In this document: one piece after another, positions 24,559 to 35,386 of the stretch
Layout: every line of letters begins with the position of its first letter
Position numbering within the stretch: the stretch's first letter is position 1
Source of the DNA: Micropterus salmoides
Taxonomy: Eukaryota > Chordata > Actinopteri > Centrarchiformes > Centrarchidae
Direction: 5' to 3'
NCBI RefSeq assembly: GCF_014851395.1
Contig: NW_024040928.1
Location: 10,665,728-10,729,727, forward strand
Length of the DNA: 64,000 bases
Program-made: the position numbers and the translations under genes
Notes under the pieces: generated by a model
Database searches by the model: none
Seen by the model: the letters and a program-made list of their open reading frames with translations, nothing else
Told to the model about the DNA's origin: nothing

Positions 24559-25899
24559 AACAAACAAAATTTTAGTCCATCAAAGATTACATTTATCTGC
24601 ACATTTATATCATTTATTAAGAAAATACTAATGTGTATGCGAACTGACATAAAAGGTAATGCTTAAAATGTATTATTGGGTGCACCTAAATTATGTGCTG
24701 TTGCATCCATGAAAAAGTTCCAGCACCAGTGCCACCAGTGTCAAAAGTTAGTCTGGAGCCCTGCAGAATGTTGCTTAAGTGCCATCTCTCTCACTTTCCT
24801 GAATGATGTACACTTGTCATATTGTTAGCACATAGAGTATAGTGACATGTGTATGCCTGTATAGCCTAATTTTTGCACAGCTTTCTAATCAAGGGTGTGC
24901 TAAAACACTCACAATTATTCTGGAGACTGATGTGAATTAACTGTAAATACTTCATTACAAACTTCAAAGGGGAGGATTATTTCATGTGACTTGAGCATGC
25001 TATGTGTTCTGCTGAACACTGGGAAGAGAAAAAAGTTTAGAAAAAGTTGGACACTTGTGAAAGGAGGGTGCTAAATAGATTCTCTTTGTCCAGAGGAAAA
25101 AATGGAATATTGGACAAAAAAGCAAAGAGAGAATTAGCAAATCAAGGTTGACTAAGTTCATCTGAAATATAAATGTTCTTAATTTCAGTGTTTGATATAC
25201 AGGACACTGGAGGTTATTGTGACACGGATGTTCAATTATCTAGTTTCTAAAAAAAAAACTTTATTTATTTAATCTAAAACCTCAACACAAAAAACAGCAT
25301 GAAAAGCTAAACATGAGTGAGGTACATGCCTGTAAAACTATAATGCTGATGCTTAAAACACCTTGGTGAAGTCTTAATACGCTGCATTTCTACAGTTCAA
25401 CTTTTATCTATACATGATGTGATATCTTTCTATCATTGATTGGTTAAAAACAAAAACGCATATTCAGACTAGTGAGAGTGAAAATACAAAAATAACCATA
25501 CAACTGCTCACTATGTATTCAGTTTGCAGATGGACTCTGTGCCAGTGGCGATGCAGAGAATGGAGATATTTTTGATGGTCTTACTCCGAGAATTTTCTGC
25601 AGAAGAAAGGATTAAACGATGGTGAGGTTTTAAGGCCACATACCTTCAGGGCTTCTAAGAAGTTAATCAAATGTGGAAGTTTATTTACGTGCCCTGGTGT
25701 GATGCATGCATTTGGAATGGCAATGCAGTCACTCTAAACAACCCATGGCTGTATGAGTGCAACTTAGTTTTTACAGCTGATATTCCCCATACATTTGTAT
25801 AATTTCACTCCTCAACATAGAAAAAAAGCATATTCTTCAAAGGGGGTTGTATAAATTGATTGGGTAAGAGCTCTTTCTATTCCCCAACCACAGCAATGT
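24559..25899. other. unannotated AT-rich stretch
   Basis: No gene or element recognised; short A-runs near 25,250. Confidence 0.45.
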
Positions 25900-26330
25900 G
25901 AACACCATTGCTATGCATCAGAAATAGACCTTCTTTACAGAAGTACGGAGGGAGGAAGTGGGGGGTAGAGTAGAGGAAAAAATGCATGTATTCAAACTGG
26001 AGGCCTCGCTGAATTGATGGGCACCAGGCGTGGAGCTTTTCTGCAGGGAAATCATTTGCATAATGGGAAAGTGGTTGGAGTTGGAGCTGAGAGCTCTCCT
26101 CTTGTGGGGACAGTCAGTGAAGTGGAAGGAGAGAGTTCCTATCAGATAGACGACCACTACCAAGTGCTCGAAGAGAGCGAGATGTACGCCGGTGATATGC
26201 TCTTTTGCTTCCTGTCACCTGCCCATTTCATCTGCAAAACAATTTACCAACAATCTCTCAGACATCCGCAGCCAATATGCACTCGTGAATTTGCCCCGGC
26301 TTCATTCCACAAATGAATCTTGCATGGTAG
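25900..26330. promoter_or_regulatory. candidate regulatory block with octamer motif
   Basis: Unique sequence carrying a perfect ATTTGCAT octamer at 26,054-26,061 followed by AAT, the POU-factor consensus. Open frames on both strands (26,014-26,316 plus, 25,918-26,163 minus) are unrecognised and likely chance. Function is an inference. Confidence 0.2.
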
Positions 26331-27539
26331 TTTCAAGTCATCTTGCTCTGATAAAAAGAAGGCAGATTGTTTTGAAACTGAAATTCAGCCAAATTTAATT
26401 TTGTACACTGCATCTGTGGAACCTTAAGCGAGCTTAAGCTTCAATCAAACATGCAGGCTCACTCTATTATACCGTACAACACTGCTCACACTTCATGTTC
26501 ATTCAACCACAGGTCACAATAGTGACTTGTAGCCATTCCTGCTTTAATAAATACATGAGACCCCACATTTAGAAAAAGTACATTGCTGTATTATATGGCT
26601 AATATTTGTGCACATACAATCAAGTGGTGCTTATGAAAGGTATGGTGGATATGGAGGACAAAAAAACCGCATCACTGAGATTGTGTCTTACTGTATGATT
26701 TATAGGTCTTTAGCTTTTTTATGGAGTCTTATGATGTATGTGTGCAGTTACCAGAAAGGTGGTATGTAGTGTAGGCTAGGAATTGAGGATCGAAGTGAAT
26801 GATGTTTCAGTCATACATTTTTCAAAGGTTTTGGAGGTGCTTGGTGGTTCGCTGTTGCCTGAAAAGAATATCAACAACAGCTCTGCAGATGCAGGAAGGA
26901 AAATAGCAGAAGAGCATACTGTCCCTGGACCTGTAGAAAGTTAAAAAAAAAACTGCTGCTCACAGTATTTCTTGTAGTGTGACACACATAATGCAAAGCA
27001 TTTCGGGATTTGAATCCAAAACTGTGATGTCCACTATTTTACTAATGTAGTACCTTACCTTATAAAATATTGGCATTCAAGTGTTGAGCACTGAATATTA
27101 ATGATGCAAACCCTGCCAGCTAGTTGAGGCAGAAAACTCGAGTAGTGCTGCATCCTGAATTAGCTCATGCTTTAAGCTGAGCTTATACATTGTCAGCGCC
27201 TATTTGTCAACACCTGCTGGGCAGTCTATTTAAAATGTCAAACTTGCCATTCGTTATGTGCAGCTGCTATTCCTTCTGCTTAATCCTCACCTCACCTGAC
27301 TTTTATAATGTATTCATTATCCGAGATGTGTTGTGTTTTTATGCTTGTGTTTATAAGCTATAAATGCTTTCGGTATGTGAACTAGTGATAGTTTGGCTGT
27401 GATTGCTATAGCCTGAACGTAGAAGTATATTTTGAAATATGGATGAGATGCCGACATACTGCTTGTTGTCACCTTGATGACAAGCCCATTCACTCAGCTT
27501 GCAGCATGCTGTTGTTACACAGTGGCTGGGTACATTTAA
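26331..27539. other. unannotated stretch
   Basis: No recognised gene or repeat. Confidence 0.45.
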
Positions 27540-27800
27540 TGGCTCTGAATAGTTAAGCATTCTCTTTACAGAGGCCGCTGCTGCAGCTTTTTAGCTGCAT
27601 TCTGGTGTTAGGGAATGACTTGCTGTCGATTGAATGAAAAAAAAAAGCTAAGTTCATTTGACCGGAGCGCTCCAGTTTGTTTCCTAATGCCTGTTTTAAT
27701 CAGTGGGGGGCTGGTTCGCCATCGTTAATCAACACAATTACTTTCAACCCAAAGTCCTGACTGCTCACTAACAAATGGACTACATAGGCTGGGCTACAGG
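27540..27800. promoter_or_regulatory. candidate conserved noncoding block
   Basis: Unique, more balanced composition, with GCTGCTGCAGCTTTTTAGC at 27,578-27,596 (partly palindromic) and GTTAATCAACACAATTAC near 27,724 (homeodomain and HNF1-like AT cores). No coding or repeat signature. Inference only. Confidence 0.18.
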
Positions 27801-29350
27801 TGCTGAATATAATGTTGCTTGTAATTTGCTGCCTTCCTCTGGATATCAGGTTAACTCTTTGGCATTCACATTAAGGGCAGAAGCTGAATATCTGAGTCTT
27901 CTGAAATGGCATTGATGTTTATAGCTCAAGTTTTGGGCATCCTTAATGGGAAAAGCTTGACTTTTGAAGGTTTATGGTTTGCTCCAAGTGCAACAAGCAC
28001 CTCTTTATTGAATCACTTCATTTATGGCGGCATCTTCATTTGTCATTCCTCTCAAGCAATATTCGAAACTGATCTGCCAACAGAAAAGCTCTGAAAATGT
28101 CCAAATAGATATATATGGATTTTTAGCATTGCTATCAAACAGGACTACAATAAGGTGGGGCAGCAAAGAGAGCAGCACAGCTAAGGTCTATTACTCCGGC
28201 AGCGTAGTACTTGCTGCGCTAGTGAATGCTACAGTGCCAATGTTCATACAGTGAAGTAACATGCATCCACTTAAACAGTGTGGCTCATTGATGTGTTTTT
28301 GGACAACAAGGAGGTCTATGGGACAGAGGAACAAACTCTATCAGGTCCCGGCTGCACTATATAAATTCATGTTGTCTTTGGTCTTTAATGGGATTTGTTG
28401 GCAATAACAAATATAAACAATATCAGTAGCTATATCTTTGCATAATATAGAGAAATGTCATAACACAGAATTCAATTTTCCATGTAAAATATATGCCCAA
28501 ACTACACATGGCACGTCATGCACTCCAAATTACTCTAGCTCCACTGCTGTGTGTAACTGCAGGGATTTGAGCAGTATTCACATTCAAAACACGTTGTGTG
28601 AGCCTTTTTCTAAAAAGGAATCCATTGCCTTCAACAAGAGTGAGTGTTAAATACTATGTGTAAATACTAATGTTCAATTCATGTCCAAAGCAGAAAGAAA
28701 TGCCACTTACATATAGGAGGCTTGCCATTTAGAATTAAATGCCAATGTGTATTTAACAAATAAATTAAAAGAATATATATTTTTAGCTTTACAGCAATGG
28801 CCTTTTTTTTTTAATTTGTCAAATAATATATTTTTAGATTGCACCCTCCATAAAGTATATGCACCTGCAGAGTCATTTTACGCATCATAACAGGAAATGT
28901 CAGATTAACAACACAGACGGCAGACACACTGCTGACTAACGCAGAAAGAAAATCATAGTGATGAAGGCAATGAAAACAACAGTACAATACCTTATGCACT
29001 GAAGTGGTATAATATTGTTTAATTACAGAAAGTAATAGGTGAATAATAAACGTTATATATCCAGATTATTTTTTGCAGTTACACCTACGGTTCAGCAACC
29101 ACATATGTTGTTTGTTATGTGTGTACTTTAAAAGTTCAAACCACACTGATGCTCATGTATGTTTCAGTGATAGTCTAAACATCACCCCATCACACATTTA
29201 GAGTGATTATTTTGTACATGTAGCATCTACATGCGCTGAAAGGGAAGTGCGTTCAGTCTATTGTCAGCGTATGTCAGTAGGGGTCGTCAATAAAAACTGA
29301 AATGGCTGTAAAACTAAGTAGCCATTTTACAGTGACATTAAACAACGCAG
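27801..29350. other. unannotated AT-rich stretch
   Basis: No gene recognised; the ORFs are short and have no motif. Confidence 0.45.
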
Positions 29351-29691
29351 CCCAGATAGCATGAATGTTTGGCCCAAATGTTGCCCACATCTGCATTTCT
29401 CTTATGGCCCACATTTGGCCTTGAATGACAGTGTTGCCTTGGGGTGGAGTGTTCACCTTATATGGGCCAGATTTCAGGTGTGTTGTGGACCAAATCTGGG
29501 CCAAATAAATGTACCATATGTTCACTTCACATGGGCCATTTGTTTGGCATGGTGTGAGCTAGGTCTGGTCTAAATCACTTGCCGTTACTCAAGTCCAGCC
29601 TGGCTCATGGCATTTGGGCCACATTTGGCCATAACTGAGCGCTAAGTGCCAAAGTGGCCCAGATTAGACCCACACGTGTTTGCTATCTGGG
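29351..29691. mobile_element. small inverted-repeat element with CCCAGATAGCA ends
   Basis: CCCAGATAGCA at 29,351-29,361 is matched by its exact reverse complement at 29,681-29,691. The 341-bp interior is filled with variants of TGGGCCA and TTTGGCC (at least eight copies on either strand), which gives it a self-complementary character. There is no transposase. The plus and minus ORFs that overlap here (29,274-29,573) are open only because of this repeated composition. Target duplications are not clear. Similar elements are, from memory, common in teleosts. Confidence 0.7.
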
Positions 29692-30654
29692 AGATCTGTA
29701 TGCTTACAAAAATATATGTCACTTACGTATGCAACTGGCTTGTCTTATAACAGGATCAGCTGTGGTACTATTTATAGAAAGGCAGCCCCAGTTTGAGTTG
29801 CCATTGCTACTCATTGTACTGTGTTCAGCTGTCGCAGTGTTTCCTTGAGACTGGACATGATGTGGTCTAATTAGAGTCTACAGTTTTTCTCAGGTGACTT
29901 AAAAACTTATAACTTATAAATTATTCAATTAATCATTACTTTACAATTTTTCACCAGCAAAAGTAATTTGTAACAATACGTAGTGTTTCTCAGCTCCATC
30001 AAAGGTGCCTTTAAACAATTCCAAATCCTCCAAACCCACACGTCACATTTTCTGTGTTTAAGTTTAGAAAAAGAAAACAAGGAATTATGACTGCCAGTCT
30101 ACAGTTTGATATTTACTGACCGTTGACCACTAGCTGTAGCCCAGGTGACTCTTGAATTACCAAAGGCTAAGACAACACAACATGCTGATAAGACAAATTC
30201 TGAGCTACTGGAAGGAGTATTCTTCCTCATTTGGCTAGAGAAGGCTAGCATAAAAACAATACAAAAATGTACTTACGCTTGGCTAAAGTGGAAAAGTTGG
30301 TGTATTGATAAAAGCATAAGTGCAATGGAAGCTGCATGAATAGATGATTATGTACATGCAGCACGTGACTTACACATCCAGAAGCACAGGACACCAAAAA
30401 AGAGCGGCAGATGAAAACATTTACATTGTTTTTCACAGCTTGAGGCTTGACTGGTTCTCTTTTAATAATGTCATGTCGTTGTGCTTCTTCTTCTGCAATC
30501 CTTTCATAGCACCTGAATGTAGGATTAGCCCCATCAACTGTTTATGGAGGCACCCGACTTATAATATTCGCATAGGAGTAGTGGATGGAACCATGTACGA
30601 ATCCACATCCTTTTTGCCAGTTTTTGGGAAATTCATTTAAAATTAGAGTTGCAG
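29692..30654. other. unannotated stretch
   Basis: No recognised gene or repeat; short ORFs only. Confidence 0.45.
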
Positions 30655-30712
30655 GGGGTGCCGGCTAGCTGAGTTGGTAGAGTGCGTGCCCCATGTATGA
30701 AGGCTGAGTCAA
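30655..30712 (+). mobile_element. tRNA-derived SINE fragment
   Basis: 30,666-30,677 reads TAGCTGAGTTGG, a perfect match to the RNA polymerase III A-box consensus, followed by TAGAGTGCGTGCCCCATG. From memory this order is the tRNA-like head of a common percomorph SINE. No B-box follows, so the copy stops soon after the A-box and cannot be a working tRNA gene. Confidence 0.6.
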
Positions 30713-30860
30713 TAGGTGCATTCGACTGCAAGGAAAAATATTTTGAAAATAGTGTGCTGCATTTGAATGGAGACCTACCTATAGTACAATAATACTCAGT
30801 AATGCTTTACTGTCCAACACTATTGGAGAATCTCTGATTCTGTTTTATCATATTGTTGCT

Positions 30861-31070
30861 GGGGCGGCTGTAGCTCAGCAGATGGAGTGGATTGTCCACT
30901 TATCACAGTGTCACATTTCGTGTAACCTTGGGCAAGACACTCAACCCCAAATGGCTCCTGAGGGTTACGGTGGCACATCGCATAGAAACTCATTGCCATT
31001 GGTGCTTGAGTGTGAATGTGTGTGAATGACTGAGAGGCAAAACTGTAACTGTATAAATGCAGCCTTGTCA
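30861..31070 (+). mobile_element. tRNA-derived SINE copy, decayed
   Basis: GGGGCGGCTGTAGCTCAGCA at 30,861 contains an A-box (30,871-30,882) with one mismatch. Downstream CTTGGGCAAGACACTCAACC near 30,927 and TGAGTGTGAATGTGTGTGAA near 31,007 are typical of the body of a widespread percomorph tRNA SINE. The expected B-box is not recognisable. It lies about 150 bp after another SINE head. Confidence 0.7.
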
Positions 31071-33699
31071 GTTTGCACCTGTAGCCATTAGTCTTTTAAA
31101 ATTCCAACCAATGCAGAAACCCATAACTTTCTCACAAACAACAGCAGAAATTATGCAATTGCAACCAGCTCACCACTGGAGAGGAAGACAGAATGAGGAT
31201 AAAGTTCAAGTTTTTGGCTTTAAATAAGATTTTTTTTTACCACCACACGGAGACCAGAGGTTACACAACAGCATCCTTATATCAAGTGGGGATTCTGTGT
31301 CTTGCTGAAGGACAAACCAGTTTCCTGAGACACAAGCTTGTTTTGAGCTCATACTGATTTTGGAGGAAAACAAATGTTTTTCTGAAAACTAAAAACTTGT
31401 AAACTGATTTCAAAAGGACATTGGACTAAAGTTCAAAAATCAAAAAGCATTAGCTTTTTGTAAGCTGTTCCTATAGCTCCATTCATTTAATTTAAGGTCT
31501 TGCTCTCTCCTTAGAGAGAGAGGGGGGCAAGAGAGGGAGGGAGAGAGATAGAAGGATACTGTATATATTCTGACCAATACATGACCACAGAAGTAGTACA
31601 GTAGTACAAGTGTTAATTCACCACTTACTTTCCTCAATTGCCACATAAGAGATTTGGAGTCTAATGATTTCTGCTGCAGCAGAATAATAGGATCTTTCTT
31701 CACGCCACCCTTTGAAGTCAAAAAGCCAGATCGTCAGGGTAAAGACTGCCACTTATGATGTGCCTTAGGTACAAATGAGAGGCATTAGTTTGCTGGACCC
31801 TTGCATGAATATCAATAGCTTGGTCCATGGAGTGGCCTTCACCACGCCACTCACGTGCTATTTCCTCTTATGGACAGAGTGTTTTCATTCCACATAGCCT
31901 AGGTTTTTGGATTTTTTTGGTACCAGTAGTATGAAAAGTAGTAGTTTATCCATTTATTTTGCTTCCCTTCATTATTGTAACGATTCTTATGATTATAAAA
32001 TCACAATAACAGTGAAATCTCCTTGTCACAATAAATAAATCAAAATGAGAAGCACCTTAAGGTTGTCTGAATTTTTGATTCAGTAATTCCTAAAGCTACC
32101 TGCTCTAAATTATAGAGAGGTTTATTTACAATTCTAAGCACATTTTTATTTCTAAACTGTTAGAAGATCTTTGCATTATGTTCATTACTAAAGGGAGGCT
32201 ATGTAATAATTGCTTACATTCCTGTGAACAATGTTTGAATGTGCTATGATTGAATCAATCAGTAAATCATGAGTCATTACATTAGTGATGTTTTCAACAC
32301 AGAATCTAAGATGCACTTTCTTTATATGTATATTATGTACTGCTGACTGATTAACCACATTAAATAAATATCTATTTGAGTGAAGACAACACACTAATCA
32401 CATGCATTCTCAGTTTTCTAGTGTATCACTTGTAATGATGAGCATACATAAACATAATACTAAATAACTTCAAACAACATTTCTGTAATTTATTACATTT
32501 CTGGCCAGATTTTAGTGGCGCATCTCCAGGTCATTAACAGTCATGCAGAAGCAAATACTACTGTCTGCAAACATAAAAACTGTAGTGTTATGATCCTAAA
32601 TGCTATATTGATTTTCTATCTGGAATGCCTGATACTTATAGTACCTTGTAATACAGCATAAAGTTTTCCCGACTGTTTCAAGATTACATTTCAAAACCTG
32701 TGTCAAAACACAAAAACACTGTGGTGACTCGATTTGAAGCCTCATACATCATATCTCCACATGACAGTATGCATTGCAGCGTTTAATTGTGCCACCAGAC
32801 ACAAGCACAGTGTGTATATATGCACAAACTGTATCTAAAACTATTGTGCCATTACTGAAAGTAGCCCAAGATAGGGTTCTGCACTGAACTATAATAAAAC
32901 TTTAATAATTTACATGATAATATATGTCATATGATTGCCTTGAAAAACCACTGCACATGAAAACAGCTAGTGAATACATTTATTTACATTACAGCTTTTC
33001 ATGAGCTACTTTGCACCAGTAACAGCCTTAAAATAATCAACACACGCATGCACTGTTAAAACCTTTATAGGCCTGCGTGTTGCACATGACAGCTATAATA
33101 CCAGTGATGGAGTTTATTGTCATACACATTTTCGTTTTGCTTTCCCCCCTCTAAAAGCAGGTCAAAGAGCACAGTCAGGTAGAAAGGAACACCCACAGAG
33201 CACGCAGGGACTTAAGTGTGTTTCACAAAGGACACATGGGCTCCAAACTAAATCTCCCTGCTCACCGCACGACTCCAGACTAAAGCTTTTTCAAGCCTTT
33301 GTTTTTCCCCATCGCTAATTTCGGTTTAATTTCATGCTATTAAGCAGAGAGAGACGCAGCAAAAGACAGATGGGATAAGATGCAATGGTCACAAGGTGGA
33401 TTTGAACAGATGAGGCTTGGGGCTTGAGCCTGCTAGTGCACCTGGACAGCTTACAGTATGATCACGACCAACCACTGCGATGAATGCAATGACAAGCTAA
33501 AAGACTGGGCTAGATGTTTATTCATATTTTTCCGTCTGTTCTACAGCAGGGACATTTGTATTCTTGAGTCTGATCTGGCTTTACACGCAACCTCTCTCTA
33601 GCATAAAAACAATTGCATGCCAGCACTAACTTTTTTCTGATAATTCCACTTTTTATATTATTTCTTGCGGTCTGGTAATGGAGATTGAATAGAAATATG
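31071..33699. other. unannotated AT-rich stretch
   Basis: Contains a GA-rich tract at 31,507-31,555. No gene recognised; ORFs are short and have no motif. Confidence 0.45.
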
Positions 33700-34720
33700 A
33701 GACAGGCAAAGCCTCTCTGTGCCCCCTCCCTACCTCCTTCAACATTTCAGTCCACCAGCATTAATTTAATGCTTCGTCTATCTAATATTGTAATCCTATA
33801 CAATTTTCTGCTATTGTAATTTTGCCCATCATCACCTCTGAGTCATGAAGCGCAGACCCACGAGTCTATATTCCCACAGACTAAAACTCCAGCAGACTCC
33901 ACTCTCTCTTTTCATTTATACAGCTGCAAACTTTGAGCCAGTGTGTCTGTATATGGGTGTGTATGTGTATCTGGGTGGAAAGATCAGGCTGGTTGAAGTT
34001 CAGTGTGTTGTGAATGATGCCTGATTCCATCCCCAGAGACGTAAAGGGTATAGTCTTATGTCACAACTGCACAGACAGAAAATTCACACATATACATACA
34101 ACACTTTCTCTGGCAGCACTTCCCGTCCCTCAGGAACTGGCTACATGAGAATAAGTAAGTGTGAATGTTTGTTTGAGTGTGTGCATGTGTGCATGCATGC
34201 ACGCATGCATGCGTTGGGAGGTTAAGGTTGAAATGGAGATATTCGACAGCAAACCAAGCCAGAGCACAAACTGAGTGTTCTGGTATAACTGGGAACGGTG
34301 GCAAAATGCCATATCAGAGCTAGACACTCCTGGTTTTCCAGCTGGATGAATTAACTGGAATCTGTCTTTTTTTTTATGGAAATAGGCCACAAATTACCAC
34401 CTGAGATGAGCTCTGAGCCAGCGAGCCAGGATGCAGCCTCCCGACTTTTAATATGCATTAGATAACCTGATTGTGACATTTTATTAATAGGGAAACTGTG
34501 GCACAGGGACACAGAATTATTTATTTAATCACTGTTACATTACTGTAAGTGATTGTGTATCAAATGAAAAAATGACACAATAATCTAATTTCTGTGACAA
34601 CGGCATATTAATGCATGTCAGAGAGAAAGAAGCCATTATTATGGCCTGTGCATATTCTGCCAGCGGGTTTGCATGTGGCTGTGCTGCCCTTGAGGGAATC
34701 AATTGCATGGCACTGATATT
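33700..34720. promoter_or_regulatory. candidate conserved noncoding cluster
   Basis: Two unique patches, 33,750-33,860 and 34,430-34,720, carry dense TAAT/ATTA cores (CAGCATTAATTTAATGC near 33,758; TTAATATGCATTAG near 34,448; ATATTAATGCATG near 34,605). Overlapping ORFs on the minus strand at 34,056-34,390 are unrecognised and cross an alternating-dinucleotide tract. Inference from composition only. Confidence 0.2.
34177..34214. repeat. 38-bp alternating purine-pyrimidine tract
   Basis: From 34,177 to 34,214 every base alternates purine and pyrimidine (GT, GC and AT steps, with repeated GCATGC words). Such tracts can adopt Z-DNA and are length-variable. Confidence 0.85.
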
Positions 34721-35386
34721 CCTTTTGCACAAACAGAGTAGCACAAAAACTAAAGTATGCCTTTAGTGCCTCAACAATATAAACTTATACCTCTCTGCTA
34801 ATTTAAATCAATAACAGTTGAGTTAATGAACAAGTGTTTTGACATTGAAAAAACATTGTGTACAATGATTTGTGTATCCTTGATGGTAATAGGTTGTAAC
34901 CAAAGGTAAATTCTTTTGTGAATTCAGGGAGAAGGTTTTGACTGTCCTCTGTAATTGTGAGCAGAAAAGGCTGCACATTTAAAGCTGCAGGATGTTTTTA
35001 CACCACATGCCACCTGTGGTACTGCCCACTGCTACAAGGCTCCAAAGCTTTTTGGAAACACTGAAACATTGTTTTCCCAATGCGATAACTTCAGCATCCC
35101 CACTAATGTGATGAGATTTGTTAAGACCCCCTTTGTCAGGATTCTGCAAAGACAGAAGCAATTGATTCAATCTGTAAACGCTTTCTGTGCTTGCTTACCA
35201 CTGTGGTGGTGAGATCCGAAAGATTTAGTTTGAATTTTAATGTTGTTTTATGCAATATTGCCTCCCTGTTCTTAAACAATAAAACTCTGTTCCTGTTTCA
35301 CCTCCGACTACACCCAAAATCTCTCATGGATGCTCTGTCACTCTTGTAACCACTCCCACCAGTGTCATCACAGTGTACTGACACAC
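34721..35386. other. unannotated stretch
   Basis: No recognised gene or element. Confidence 0.45.

Noticed and set aside
29274..29573. ORFs on both strands at 29.3-29.6 kb
   Set aside because: They follow from the repeated TGGGCCA composition of the MITE.
30655..30712. Functional tRNA gene
   Set aside because: Only the A-box region is present; there is no B-box and no complete cloverleaf, so it is a SINE fragment.
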